The notes beneath the pieces are model-generated. The model searched no databases. It was not told the DNA's origin and saw nothing but the letters and a program-made list of their open reading frames with translations. Positions 25,297-33,546 of a DNA stretch of 64,000 nucleotides are shown here, piece by piece. The DNA comes from Rhizobium sp. BT04. Its GTDB lineage: Bacteria > Pseudomonadota > Alphaproteobacteria > Rhizobiales > Rhizobiaceae. Location of the stretch: assembly GCF_030053135.1 (NCBI RefSeq), contig NZ_CP125652.1, forward strand, positions 3,590,501 to 3,654,500, read 5' to 3'. A program made the position numbers and the translations under genes. Within the stretch, counting starts at the first letter, position 1, and each line of letters starts with the position of its first letter.

Positions 25297-25794
25297 TCAG
25301 CTGGAAAGCACCATGGCCCAATAGGGCAGGTTCCGGGAAGAGGCATTATGGGCGACGGCGACGCCGAGGCCGTCATAACGGCCGAGCATGTTTTCCAGAT
25401 GATGCGGCGAATTGATCCAGGCGGTCACCACCGCATCGACGCTCTGCTGGCCGGAGGCGATATTCTCGGCCGCCGGCAGCCGGACACCACTTGCTTTCAC
25501 ACGTGCGCCGAAACTGTCGGTCATCCCCATCAGATGCGCCATCTTGCCGGCGCTCGCCATGCGTTTGGCCTGGAACAGAGCGGCGTTACTCGCGGCCGGG
25601 TCGATGGCCAGCGGCGGCAGGCCGTTCTTTGCCCTGAGCTGGTTGACGAGCGGCAGCACGCGCGCCGTCTCGTCCTCGCCGTCCGAGGGCGTGCCGGCGA
25701 TTCGCGGGGTCGTGGTGCAGCCGGCGATGCCGGCGGCGAGCGCAAGTCCGGAAAGGCGCAGCAGCCCGCGCCGGGAAAGATCGATGGATGTCAT
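25297..25794 (-). CDS. CAP (SCP/PR1) domain lipoprotein
   Basis: 165 residues. A Tat-like RRGLLRLSGLALAAGIAGC signal ends in a lipobox cysteine near 26. The CAP domain follows: LVNQLRAKNGLPPL, NAALFQAKRMASAGKMAHL (first conserved His), AENIASG (conserved Glu), and TAWINSPHHLENMLGRYDGLGV (HxxN signature). Bacterial CAP lipoproteins act in the envelope; enzymatic function is not established. The start lies 1 base after the stop of the DUF6460 gene, so the pair is an operon. Confidence 0.9.
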   Translation of the reverse strand: MTSIDLSRRGLLRLSGLALAAGIAGCTTTPRIAGTPSDGEDETARVLPLVNQLRAKNGLPPLAIDPAASNAALFQAKRMASAGKMAHLMGMTDSFGARVKASGVRLPAAENIASGQQSVDAVVTAWINSPHHLENMLGRYDGLGVAVAHNASSRNLPYWAMVLSS

Positions 25795-25795
25795 A

Positions 25796-26062
25796 TTACC
25801 GGCGATAGCTGAAAAGGCGAAGGATGACGAAGAGCGGAATGACGATCGTCGCGCCGAGGATCAGATAATCGCCGACGCGCCCGAGGGCCGCAAAGCCGCG
25901 GTGCCAGATTTCCAGGATGAAGTCGCGGATTCCATAGATGATATTCCACGGCGTCAGCCCGAACACGGTCATGACGAAACCGACGATCAGCGACACCACG
26001 ATAAGCTTTATCAATGTGCGGCCGATTGAATCGCCGAGGAATCTGTTCGCCTGATCGGACAT
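25796..26062 (-). CDS. DUF6460 small membrane protein
   Basis: 88 residues from the ATG at 26062 (AGGAGATG 6 bases upstream); the longer frame to 26266 overlaps the divergent gene and is rejected. Two membrane segments: TLIKLIVVSLIVGFVMTVFGL with the following TPWNIIYGIRDF motif, and YLILGATIVIPLFVILRLF. Short proteins of this kind are widespread in Rhizobiales and of unknown function. First gene of a pair with the CAP lipoprotein. Confidence 0.85.
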   Translation of the reverse strand: MSDQANRFLGDSIGRTLIKLIVVSLIVGFVMTVFGLTPWNIIYGIRDFILEIWHRGFAALGRVGDYLILGATIVIPLFVILRLFSYRR

Positions 26063-26254
26063 ACGCCATCTCCTATTTGCCCTTGGAATAAGGTCACGGC
26101 CTTCAGCCCGCAAGCCCTTTCCGGAATTGGCCCCTAAGCCCCTTGCGGGCTTGGCCGATTCGCTCCCTTTGTGGCTGGGCCGCTTCGCCTCTGAAATAGG
26201 ACTTGAGTTTTTTTGTGACCGCCGCCAAATGCGGGCCAACCAATAGGTCCGTTG

Positions 26255-27187
26255 ATGCAGCCCCACCAGCTTTCCTCCGGCGATGTCATCGCCGACCGCC
26301 GCGCCGATTATGCCAGGATGCTCGAAGAGGGCGGTGAGCCGGAGGCGGCGGCCGAGCTGATGGAGCAGGCGCTCGAACTCGTGCCCGCCTGGGCCGCCGG
26401 CTGGTATCGCCTCGCCACCTATCTGGAAAAGGCGGGCAGGGCGGTTGCCGCGATCGAAGCCTATCGCAAGACGCTTGCCCTCGATCCCGATGATATTTTC
26501 GGCGCCGCCCTCAAGCTCGCCCTTCTCGGCGATGTCGCCACGCCCGACCGTCCGCCGAGCCCCTATGTCGAGCGCCTTTTCGACGATTATGCCGATCGAT
26601 TCGAATCAGCCCTTGTCGACAAACTCGACTACAGCGTCCCGCAGAAGCTCGCAGCCCTCGTCGCCTCCACCGGCAGGCATTATGACCGCGCTATCGATCT
26701 CGGCTGCGGCACCGGCCTGCTCGGCCCGGAGATCCGCGCCAATGTCGCCCACCTCGAAGGCTTCGACCTCTCGCAGAACATGCTGGCCAAGGCCGCCGAG
26801 AAGCGGGTTTATGATCACCTCGCCCGGGCCGATCTCTCGCTCGCGCCCGAGCTCTCCGGGCTCTTTGCGGGTGCCGGGCGCCATCGCGCCGATCTGGTGA
26901 CGGCAGCCGATGTGCTGATGTATCTCGGCAATCTCGAAAGCGTCTTTGCCATCATCGGAGAACTCGCTGCGCCAGGCGCCGATATCGCCTTTTCCGTCGA
27001 GGATACGGGCCATGGCGATGGTTTTCATCTGGCCCCGTCGCTGCGTTACGCCCATTCGGAAAGCTATGTCAGCATGCTTCTTGCCCGCCACGACCTCGAA
27101 ATCCTTGCGACCGTCAAGTCGGTCATTCGCAAAGATGGCGGAAAGCCGGTGTCCGGCATTCTGTTCCTTACGCGCAAGGCGGCGTGA
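26255..27187 (+). CDS. TPR-containing SAM-dependent methyltransferase
   Basis: 310 residues from the ATG at 26255 (a TTG at 26252 is directly upstream). The N-terminal 90 residues are two to three tetratricopeptide repeats (AAAELMEQALELVPAWAAGW, AAIEAYRKTLALDPDD). A class I methyltransferase domain follows, with motif I in AIDLGCGTGLLGPEI, FDLSQNMLAKAAEK (acidic loop) and DLVTAADVLMYLG. The combination is typical of alphaproteobacterial proteins annotated as predicted methyltransferases; the TPR part probably recruits a protein or glycan target. Substrate unknown. Confidence 0.88.
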   Translation: MQPHQLSSGDVIADRRADYARMLEEGGEPEAAAELMEQALELVPAWAAGWYRLATYLEKAGRAVAAIEAYRKTLALDPDDIFGAALKLALLGDVATPDRPPSPYVERLFDDYADRFESALVDKLDYSVPQKLAALVASTGRHYDRAIDLGCGTGLLGPEIRANVAHLEGFDLSQNMLAKAAEKRVYDHLARADLSLAPELSGLFAGAGRHRADLVTAADVLMYLGNLESVFAIIGELAAPGADIAFSVEDTGHGDGFHLAPSLRYAHSESYVSMLLARHDLEILATVKSVIRKDGGKPVSGILFLTRKAA

Positions 27188-27397
27188 GCGAACTTTTCTT
27201 GCGATGTTTTTATAGGTCAGTATTGCTTACCTATTTCGCTTGATCGGAAGCCCGAAAAACCCGATACTGCACCGCATCAGCAGAGAGCGCGGCAATTATC
27301 GCCGAGGTGCTCTGGCTTCTTTCATTGTGCAAAATTCCATCGCGCCCAGGTCTTCCCGAGCGTGCTTCTCAACTCGTCTGCCGTGGAGACTGGCGAC

Positions 27398-28036
27398 ATG
27401 ACACAGCTCATCAATGCCCTTGGCGGCGTCTGGAATACCAGTGCGACGCGCCACACCCCGATCGAAGATATGCAGGGCATATTCTCCGGCAGCCTCGTTG
27501 CCGCACTTGGGCTCTACGTGCTCGCCAGCGCCGGCCTTCTCACCGGCAGCACCGCCGGTGTGGCTTTCCTCCTGCATTATGCCTTCGGCGTCAATTTCGG
27601 CCTCGGCTTCTTCCTGCTCAACCTGCCATTCTTCTATCTCTCATGGAAGCGCCTCGGCATGGCCTTCACCATCAAGACCTTCATCGCCATCGGCCTGACC
27701 TCGGTGTTGGCAGATGTGCAGTCGCGGTTCTTTTCGATATCGAGCATTCATCCGGCCTGGGCGGCCCTGCTCGGCGGCCTGCTGCTCGGTTTCGGCCTGC
27801 TGGCGCTCTATCGCCACCGCGCCAGCCTCGGCGGCGTCGGCATTCTCGGCATCTATCTGCAGGAGCGTTTCGGCATCCGCGCCGGCCTCGTCCAGCTTGC
27901 CATCGACCTGTGCGTGCTCGCCGCCGCCTTCTTCGTCACCACCCCACCGGTCGTCTTCTATTCCGTCCTCGGCGCCGTCGTCCTCAACCTCTTCGTCGCC
28001 ATCAACCACCGCGCCGATCGCTACATCGCGCTGTAG
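27398..28036 (+). CDS. YitT-family membrane protein (first copy)
   Basis: 212 residues from ATG 27398 (GGAG upstream). Five to six membrane segments; marks are GLYVLASAGLLTGSTAGVAF, NFGLGFFLLNLPFFYLSW, FTIKTFIAIGLTSVL and the cytosolic ALYRHRASLGGVGI loop. YitT/DUF161 proteins are uncharacterised membrane proteins. A paralogue lies at 29473-30105 and shares FTIKTF-A-IALTSVL, RHRASLGG-GIL and the C-terminal INHR-DRYIA. The two copies flank a 55-residue ORF, an AhpD-like gene and an Rrf2 regulator. Substrate unknown. Confidence 0.88.
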   Translation: MTQLINALGGVWNTSATRHTPIEDMQGIFSGSLVAALGLYVLASAGLLTGSTAGVAFLLHYAFGVNFGLGFFLLNLPFFYLSWKRLGMAFTIKTFIAIGLTSVLADVQSRFFSISSIHPAWAALLGGLLLGFGLLALYRHRASLGGVGILGIYLQERFGIRAGLVQLAIDLCVLAAAFFVTTPPVVFYSVLGAVVLNLFVAINHRADRYIAL

Positions 28037-28096
28037 ATCTAACCTTACAAAACGGTAAGCCATTCTAAACAAATCGTAACTTGCCTGATACCAGCC

Positions 28097-28122
28097 CCGG
28101 CGCGACACTCCTCCCGCGCCGG
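28097..28122 (+). other. Strong GC hairpin upstream of the 55-residue ORF
   Basis: Perfect 8-bp stem CCGGCGCG / CGCGCCGG with a 10-base loop, followed by only three T residues. It lies 60 bases after the first YitT gene and 18 bases before the next start codon. It may attenuate or partly terminate the YitT transcript or stabilise the leader of the small gene. Confidence 0.6.
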
Positions 28123-28139
28123 ATTTGATGAGGTGAGTT

Positions 28140-28307
28140 ATGTCAGATTTGGAAAAACTTGTGAGACGCCGCATGCAGGAAGAATACGCCAAGGGCGCTT
28201 CCGCAGAGGAAATTACCAGAGTCGTCCGCGACATATTCAACAGCATCGACCTCTCGGACAATGGCTCTGACGCCGTTGCCACACGGGCCGCTGCCGATCA
28301 GGATTGA
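28140..28307 (+). CDS. Small acidic protein, 55 residues
   Basis: ATG 28140 has GAGGTGA 4 bases upstream; the frame ends at TGA 28305-28307 just before a terminator. The product begins MSDLEKLVRRRMQEEYAKG, has a predicted helix with SAEEITRVVRDIF, and an acidic end (SIDLSDNGSD, AADQD). A good ribosome site, a tight terminator and normal codon bias make it a likely real gene, though it is short. No family recognised; it might be a soluble partner of the neighbouring membrane proteins. Confidence 0.6.
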   Translation: MSDLEKLVRRRMQEEYAKGASAEEITRVVRDIFNSIDLSDNGSDAVATRAAADQD

Positions 28308-28319
28308 TCAGATATTCGA

Positions 28320-28347
28320 CCGACCCGAGATTTTCGGGTCGGTTTCT
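28320..28347 (+). terminator. Intrinsic terminator after the 55-residue ORF
   Basis: 8-bp perfect stem CCGACCCG / CGGGTCGG, 7-base loop, then TTTCT. It lies 13 bases after the stop codon and 13 bases before the end of the convergent AhpD-like gene, so it may act for both directions, although the T-run favours the plus strand. Confidence 0.8.
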
Positions 28348-28359
28348 CGTCGATATCGG

Positions 28360-28821
28360 TCACGCTGCCTTCGGCGCGGCATCGACCGGATGCTGCGAGC
28401 GGAAGCCGACAGCGAGGCGGTTCCAGATATTGATCGCGCCGATCGCCACCGTGATCTCAGTCATCTCCTTCTCGGAGAAATGCGCCTTCAGCGTCTCGTA
28501 GTCGGCATCCGGGGCGCCTGATTTGGCGATGTTGGTGACCGCGTCGACCCAGCCGAGCAGGGCGCGTTCGCGGGCGTCATAGACGGGCGATTCCCGCCAG
28601 ACGCACATCAGGTTGATCCATTGTTCGGAGAGCCCATCATGGCGGGCTTCCTTCACATGCATGTCGACGCAATAGGCGCAGCCGTTGATCTGCGAGGCGC
28701 GCAGCTTGATCAGGTGGATGAAGCGGCGCTCCAGCCCGGAGGACTGGACATATTGCTCGAGTGCGGCGACCGCCTTGTAGGCGTCGGGAGCGGCTTTGGC
28801 GAAGTTGAAACGTGGTTGCAT
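28360..28821 (-). CDS. AhpD-like carboxymuconolactone decarboxylase family protein
   Basis: 153 residues from the ATG at 28821 (CGGAG about 8 bases upstream). The active site CxxC with following His is clear in INGCAYCVDMHVKEARHDG, as in alkylhydroperoxidase AhpD-type enzymes; YDARERALLGWVDAVTNIA and TVAIGAINIWNRLAV complete the family pattern. It probably reduces peroxides or acts as a thiol oxidoreductase. It sits 23 bases behind an Rrf2 regulator gene on the same strand, hence a redox-responsive two-gene unit is likely. Confidence 0.92.
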   Translation of the reverse strand: MQPRFNFAKAAPDAYKAVAALEQYVQSSGLERRFIHLIKLRASQINGCAYCVDMHVKEARHDGLSEQWINLMCVWRESPVYDARERALLGWVDAVTNIAKSGAPDADYETLKAHFSEKEMTEITVAIGAINIWNRLAVGFRSQHPVDAAPKAA

Positions 28822-28844
28822 GGTCTTTCTCCGGTGTGAGTGGC

Positions 28845-29345
28845 TCAACGAGCCGTCTTGCGTTCATGGATTTCAAGGAAGGCGCAGCCTCTGGCTGCGA
28901 TCGATCCGTCGTCGAGGGTATTCAGTTCGATGCCGATATCGGCGATGCTGGTCTTGGCGAGTTCGGCCCGATAGACCCGCTCGGCCCGAAGCATCGCCGC
29001 GCTGATGTTGCAGGGCTTGGCGAAGAAGCGGTCGGAGACCGGGTTCGGCCCGCGCTGGCGGATTTCGGCGCAGCGGAAAGCCGGGGCCGGTCCTTCAACC
29101 GCGAGCAGGATGTCGAGCAGTGAGATCTCCTCAGCCGCCTTCGCCAGCCGATATCCGCCCCTCGGCCCCGGTACGGTATCGAGGATGCCCGCCCCCGACA
29201 GCGCCTGCAGGTGCTTCAAGAGATAACTCGTCGACACACCGTGGAATTCCGCCAGCGCCGCGGCCGAAAGCACGCCGCCTGCGGTGAGGCCGGAAAGCAT
29301 CGCTACGCTGTGAATGGCCTGCTCGACCCCGTCGCTCATCTTCAT
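28845..29345 (-). CDS. Rrf2-family transcriptional regulator
   Basis: 166 residues from the ATG at 29345, with AGGAGG 8 bases upstream. The winged helix is MSDGVEQAIHSVAMLSGL, SAAALAEFHGVSTSYLLKHLQ (recognition helix), and the wing VPGPRGGYRLAKAAEEI. The effector part has cysteines in FRCAEIRQRG, AKPCNIS and RGCAF, which could bind an iron-sulfur cluster or sense redox, as in IscR/NsrR/RirA relatives; spacing differs from IscR. An inverted repeat operator lies 18 bases upstream. Divergent from the second YitT gene. Confidence 0.92.
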   Translation of the reverse strand: MKMSDGVEQAIHSVAMLSGLTAGGVLSAAALAEFHGVSTSYLLKHLQALSGAGILDTVPGPRGGYRLAKAAEEISLLDILLAVEGPAPAFRCAEIRQRGPNPVSDRFFAKPCNISAAMLRAERVYRAELAKTSIADIGIELNTLDDGSIAARGCAFLEIHERKTAR

Positions 29346-29363
29346 GCAGGCGGCCTCCTCAAT

Positions 29364-29386
29364 TCGTGGATAAAAAATATCTACGA
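29364..29386. promoter_or_regulatory. Dyad operator for the Rrf2-type regulator
   Basis: 9-bp inverted repeat TCGTGGATA / TATCTACGA with one mismatch and an AAAAA spacer, 18 bases before the Rrf2 start codon and about 90 bases before the divergent YitT gene. Rrf2 regulators bind AT-rich dyads of this size, so self-control and control of the divergent membrane gene are likely. Confidence 0.65.
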
Positions 29387-29472
29387 TTAAGGCTGATGTC
29401 AAGAGGCGCCGTCCCTGCTTGCCTTTATGCCTCCGCCGGATAGAAGAGGGAAAAAGCCGACAGGGGAACAAC

Positions 29473-30105
29473 ATGGCATCCAACGCCTTCTCAGGCCTTC
29501 TGAATTCCAGCGCCGATCGTCATTCGCGCTTCGACGACGCCCAGGGCATCGTCGCCGGCAGCATGCTCGCCGTGCTCGGCGTCTCGCTGCTCTCCGGCGC
29601 CGGACTGCTTGCCGGCGGCACGGCGGGCATGGCCTTCCTCGCCCATTATGCGACGGGCTTCAGCTTCGGCTTGTGCTTCTTCGCCGTGAACCTGCCCTTT
29701 TATTATCTCGCCTTCCGCCGCTTGGGGCCTGCCTTCACCATCAAGACCTTCGCCGCCATTGCGCTGACCTCGGTCCTGTCCGAATTCGTCCCGGGCTTTA
29801 TCGGCATCGCGCATGTCAATCCTATCGCCGGCGCGCTGTTCGGCGGCCTCGTCATCGGCGCCGGCATGCTGGCGCTTTTCCGCCACCGCGCCAGTCTCGG
29901 CGGCATCGGCATCCTTGCCCTCTACATCCAGGATCGTCTCGGCTGGCGGGCCGGCCTCGTTCAGCTCGGCTTCGACTGCGTCATCCTGGCGCTGTCCTTC
30001 TTCGTCGCCAGCCCCTTCATCATCGCCTGCTCCGTGCTCGGTGCCGTCGTGCTCAACCTCACGATTGCCATCAACCACCGCAAGGACCGCTATATCGCAA
30101 TCTAG
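29473..30105 (+). CDS. YitT-family membrane protein (second copy)
   Basis: 210 residues from ATG 29473 (CAGGGGAA upstream). Paralogue of the protein at 27398-28036 with the same membrane layout: GVSLLSGAGLLAGGTAGMAF, FFAVNLPFYYLAFRRLG, FTIKTFAAIALTSVLSEF, LFRHRASLGGIGIL, and the C-terminus INHRKDRYIAI. Both copies also share an N-terminal RH followed by a DDAQGI / EDMQGI motif. It is divergent from the Rrf2 gene and the operator lies in between. Function unknown. Confidence 0.88.
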   Translation: MASNAFSGLLNSSADRHSRFDDAQGIVAGSMLAVLGVSLLSGAGLLAGGTAGMAFLAHYATGFSFGLCFFAVNLPFYYLAFRRLGPAFTIKTFAAIALTSVLSEFVPGFIGIAHVNPIAGALFGGLVIGAGMLALFRHRASLGGIGILALYIQDRLGWRAGLVQLGFDCVILALSFFVASPFIIACSVLGAVVLNLTIAINHRKDRYIAI

Positions 30106-30150
30106 ATCCGGATGATTTCTGGCTGCTCCAGCCTGAAATCATCCGGATCT
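30104..30150. repeat. 47-base near-perfect palindrome
   Basis: A 16-bp perfect stem (AGATCCGGATGATTTC and its complement), a T-T mismatch, a further 5-bp stem GGCTG / CAGCC and a CTC loop. It begins inside the stop codon of the second YitT gene. It could be a terminator without T-run, a transcript-stabilising element or a dispersed palindromic repeat. Confidence 0.7.
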
Positions 30151-30263
30151 GGATCAAGGAAGCAGGCCATGATGTCGTCCGAAAACCGCTCACACTTTTC
30201 GGCATCATGCTCATAAGGGCGGGACGCTCTTCTTTTTCCTTGAGCTTTCACTACCTTCAGGGC

Positions 30264-32774
30264 GTGGACCAGATCGATTCCGAAGCCCGTGCCCTGCTGC
30301 CTGCCGCCTTTACCCGCTGGTTTGCGGAAAAGGGCTGGCGCCCGCGTGCCCATCAGCTGGAATTGCTTACCCGCGCCGAGGCCGGCGAAAGCACGCTGCT
30401 GATCGCGCCGACCGGCGCCGGCAAGACGCTCGCCGGTTTTCTGCCATCGCTCATCGATCTCACCCGCCGCGGCAAGATCCCGCCCGGCTCCGCCTTCACC
30501 GGCATCCACACGCTCTATGTCTCGCCACTGAAGGCGCTGGCCATCGATATTGAACGCAATCTGATGAAGCCGGTCGCGGAGATGGGCCTGCCGGTTACGA
30601 TCGAGAACCGCACCGGCGATACGCCGAACGCCAAGCGCCAGCGCCAGAAGCTCAACCCGCCGGACATCCTGCTGACGACGCCGGAACAGGTCGCCCTGCT
30701 GCTGGCCAACCGCGAGGCCGAGCGCTTCTTCAAGGACCTGAAATATATCGTCCTCGACGAGCTGCATTCGCTGGTCACCTCCAAGCGCGGCCATATGCTG
30801 TCGCTCGGCCTTGCCCGCCTGCGCCGCCTTGCCCCCGGCCTCCAGACCATCGGCCTGTCGGCCACCGTCGCCGAACCGATGGATTTGCAGAAATGGCTGG
30901 TTGGCCAACAGGAAGGCAGGGAGCACCATGCCGGTCTCGTCGTCGTCGAAGGCGGCGCCAAGCCCGATATTTCGATCCTGTCGACCGAAGAGCGCATTCC
31001 CTGGGCCGGTCATGCCGCCCGCTACGCCATACCCGACGTATATAGGCAGCTCCTCGAACACAAGACGACGCTGCTCTTCGTCAACACCCGCAGCCAGGCC
31101 GAAATGCTGTTCCAGGCGCTGTGGACGATCAACGACGACAACCTGCCGATCGCGCTCCACCACGGCTCCCTCGACGTCGCCCAGCGCCGCAAGGTCGAGG
31201 CGGCGATGGCCGAAAACCGGCTGCGCGCCGTCGTCGCCACCTCGACGCTCGATCTCGGCATCGACTGGGGCGATGTCGATCTCGTCATCCATGTCGGCGC
31301 GCCGAAGGGTGCCTCGCGCCTTGCCCAGCGCATCGGCCGCGCCAACCACCGCATGGACGAACCGTCGAAGGCGATCCTTGTGCCCGCCAACCGCTTCGAG
31401 GTCATGGAGTGCCAGGCAGCGCTCGATGCCAATTATATCGGCGCGCAGGATACCCCGCCGGTCGGCCGCGGCGCGCTCGACGTGCTCGCCCAGCATGTGC
31501 TCGGCATGGCCTGCGCCGAACCTTTCGACATGCTGGAACTCTACGATGAAATCATCAGCGCCTCGCCCTATGCCGATCTCAGCTGGGAGACCTTCGAGCG
31601 CATCGTCGATTTCGTCGCGACCGGCGGTTATGCGCTCCGCACCTATGAGCGTTACGCCCGTATCCGCAAGACCAAGGAGGGCCGCTGGCGCGTCTCCAAT
31701 CCTGCGGTCGCCCAGCAATACCGCCTCAACCTCGGCACCATCGTCGAAAGCCCGATGCTGAACATCCGCATGGTCAAGCGCGGCGAGGGCGGCAGGATCG
31801 GCCGCGGCGGCGCCACGCTGGGGAAGGTCGAGGAATATTTCCTTGAGCAATTGTCGCCCGGCGATACTTTCGTCTTCTCCGGCAAGGTGCTGCGTTTCGA
31901 GGGCATCCGCGAAAACGAATGCCTGGCCTCGCAGGCCTATTCCCTCGATCCGAAGATCCCCTCCTACAACGGCGGCAAGTTTCCGCTGTCGACCTATCTC
32001 GCCGAGCAGGTGCGGACGATGATCGCCGATCCCGACCGCTGGCGCCGCCTGCCGGATCAGGTGCGCGACTGGCTGTCGCTGCAGAACGACAAGTCGATGC
32101 TGCCGAAGCGCGACGAGCTCCTGATCGAAACCTTCCCGCGCGGCAGCCGCGGCTATATGGTCGCCTATCCCTTCGAAGGCCGTCTCGCCCACCAGACGCT
32201 CGGCATGCTGCTCACCCGCCGGCTGGAGCGGGCCGGCGCCAAGCCGCTCGGCTTCGTCGCCACCGATTATTCGCTGGCCGTCTGGGGCCTCGAGGATATG
32301 GGGCTGATGATCGGCAATGGCCGGCTCAACCTCTCCGACCTGTTCGACGCGGACATGCTCGGCGACGATCTCGAAGCCTGGCTCGACGAATCCTTTCTGT
32401 TGAAGCGCACCTTCCGCAATTGCGCCGTGATTGCGGGCTTGATCGAGCGCCGCCATCCGGGCAAGGAAAAGAGCGGCCGCCAGATCACCGTCTCCGCCGA
32501 TCTGATCTACGACGTGCTGCGCAGCCACGAGCCGGATCACATCCTGCTGCAGGCAACCCGCCAGGATGCGGCGACCGGACTTTTGGATATTAGGCGTCTT
32601 GGCGATATGCTGATGCGAATCAGGGGCCACATCACCCATCGCCCGCTCGACCATATTTCCCCGCTAGCCGTGCCGGTGATGCTGGAAATCGGACGCGAGG
32701 CGGTGCCCGGCGAGGCCCATGATGCGCTGCTTGCCGAAGCGGCGGACGATCTGATCGCCGAAGCTCTGGCATGA
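30264..32774 (+). CDS. Ligase-associated DEXH helicase (Lhr family)
   Basis: 836 residues from the GTG at 30264; an in-frame ATG at 30207 would give 855. Superfamily 2 motifs in order: Walker A APTGAGKT near residue 48, TTPEQVALLL, DELH, SAT in GLSATVAEP, TSTLDLGIDWGDVDLVIHVG (main part TLDLGIDWGDVD) and motif VI QRIGRANHR. The long C-terminal part fits the Lhr-core/Lhr-C type. In many proteobacteria it clusters with DNA ligase and PdeM nuclease for DNA repair; here PdeM follows 15 bases later. An antisense frame of 850 codons over this gene is an artefact. Confidence 0.92.
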   Translation: MDQIDSEARALLPAAFTRWFAEKGWRPRAHQLELLTRAEAGESTLLIAPTGAGKTLAGFLPSLIDLTRRGKIPPGSAFTGIHTLYVSPLKALAIDIERNLMKPVAEMGLPVTIENRTGDTPNAKRQRQKLNPPDILLTTPEQVALLLANREAERFFKDLKYIVLDELHSLVTSKRGHMLSLGLARLRRLAPGLQTIGLSATVAEPMDLQKWLVGQQEGREHHAGLVVVEGGAKPDISILSTEERIPWAGHAARYAIPDVYRQLLEHKTTLLFVNTRSQAEMLFQALWTINDDNLPIALHHGSLDVAQRRKVEAAMAENRLRAVVATSTLDLGIDWGDVDLVIHVGAPKGASRLAQRIGRANHRMDEPSKAILVPANRFEVMECQAALDANYIGAQDTPPVGRGALDVLAQHVLGMACAEPFDMLELYDEIISASPYADLSWETFERIVDFVATGGYALRTYERYARIRKTKEGRWRVSNPAVAQQYRLNLGTIVESPMLNIRMVKRGEGGRIGRGGATLGKVEEYFLEQLSPGDTFVFSGKVLRFEGIRENECLASQAYSLDPKIPSYNGGKFPLSTYLAEQVRTMIADPDRWRRLPDQVRDWLSLQNDKSMLPKRDELLIETFPRGSRGYMVAYPFEGRLAHQTLGMLLTRRLERAGAKPLGFVATDYSLAVWGLEDMGLMIGNGRLNLSDLFDADMLGDDLEAWLDESFLLKRTFRNCAVIAGLIERRHPGKEKSGRQITVSADLIYDVLRSHEPDHILLQATRQDAATGLLDIRRLGDMLMRIRGHITHRPLDHISPLAVPVMLEIGREAVPGEAHDALLAEAADDLIAEALA

Positions 32775-32789
32775 TGACTGTATTTGGGA

Positions 32790-33527
32790 ATGACGACAGT
32801 GATGAACCGCCTGGCGCTGGCGCGCGACATATCGGGACCGGCCGCGATACCGGGCATCGAGACATCGGTGAACGGCATTGGCGCCGTCTGCGATCCGCTC
32901 GGCGCCCTCTATCTGCCGGATGCCGGCCTGCTCGTCGTCTCCGACCTGCATCTGGAAAAGGGTGCCGCCTTCGCGCGCCGCGGCATGATGCTGCCGCCTT
33001 ACGATACGCTGGCGACCCTGACCGTGCTTGCCGCCGTCGTCTCACGTTATGATCCGAAGCTCGTCGTGTCGCTCGGCGATAATTTCCACGACCGCGTCGG
33101 CTCAAAACATCTGCCGGAAAATTTTCGGGCGCTGATCGTCAATATGGCGCGCGGCCGCGAATGGATCTGGATCAACGGCAACCATGATCCCGACGGCATC
33201 GTCGATCTGCCGGGTACATCCGCCGACGAGATGCATTATGCCGGCCTGACCTTCCGTCACGAGCCGAGGAACGGCTTGCAGAGCGGCGAAATATCAGGCC
33301 ACCTGCACCCGTCGGCGACCGTGCGCCGCCGCGACAAATCCGTCCGCCGCCCGTGTTTCGCCACCGATGGCGCTCGCCTCCTGATGCCGGCCTTCGGCGT
33401 CATGAGCGGCGGCCTCGACCTCGGTCATCACGCGATGAAAGGCCTGTTCGACAAAGCTTCGCTGGTGGCGCATCTACTGGGTCGCGATCGGATTTATTCG
33501 GTCCGCTACGGGAATTTGCGGGGATAG
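32790..33527 (+). CDS. pdeM: Ligase-associated metallophosphoesterase PdeM
   Basis: 245 residues from the ATG at 32790; a TTG at 32784 and an ATG at 32802 are also possible starts. Calcineurin-like phosphoesterase motifs: VVSDLHLEKG, SLGDNFHD, WINGNHDPD, and GHLHPSATV, i.e. the metal-binding Asp/His set. Members near Lhr-type helicases are 3'-phosphoesterase/endonucleases of DNA repair. It begins 15 bases after the helicase stop, so the two are coexpressed. No ATP-dependent ligase gene is within the window. Confidence 0.88.
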   Translation: MTTVMNRLALARDISGPAAIPGIETSVNGIGAVCDPLGALYLPDAGLLVVSDLHLEKGAAFARRGMMLPPYDTLATLTVLAAVVSRYDPKLVVSLGDNFHDRVGSKHLPENFRALIVNMARGREWIWINGNHDPDGIVDLPGTSADEMHYAGLTFRHEPRNGLQSGEISGHLHPSATVRRRDKSVRRPCFATDGARLLMPAFGVMSGGLDLGHHAMKGLFDKASLVAHLLGRDRIYSVRYGNLRG

Positions 33528-33546
33528 CGCTTGGCGCATCCTTAAA

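Noticed and set aside
30102..32654. 850-codon minus-strand frame over the helicase gene
   Set aside because: It is antisense to clear SF2 helicase motifs and shows no domain; high GC leaves the opposite frame without stops.
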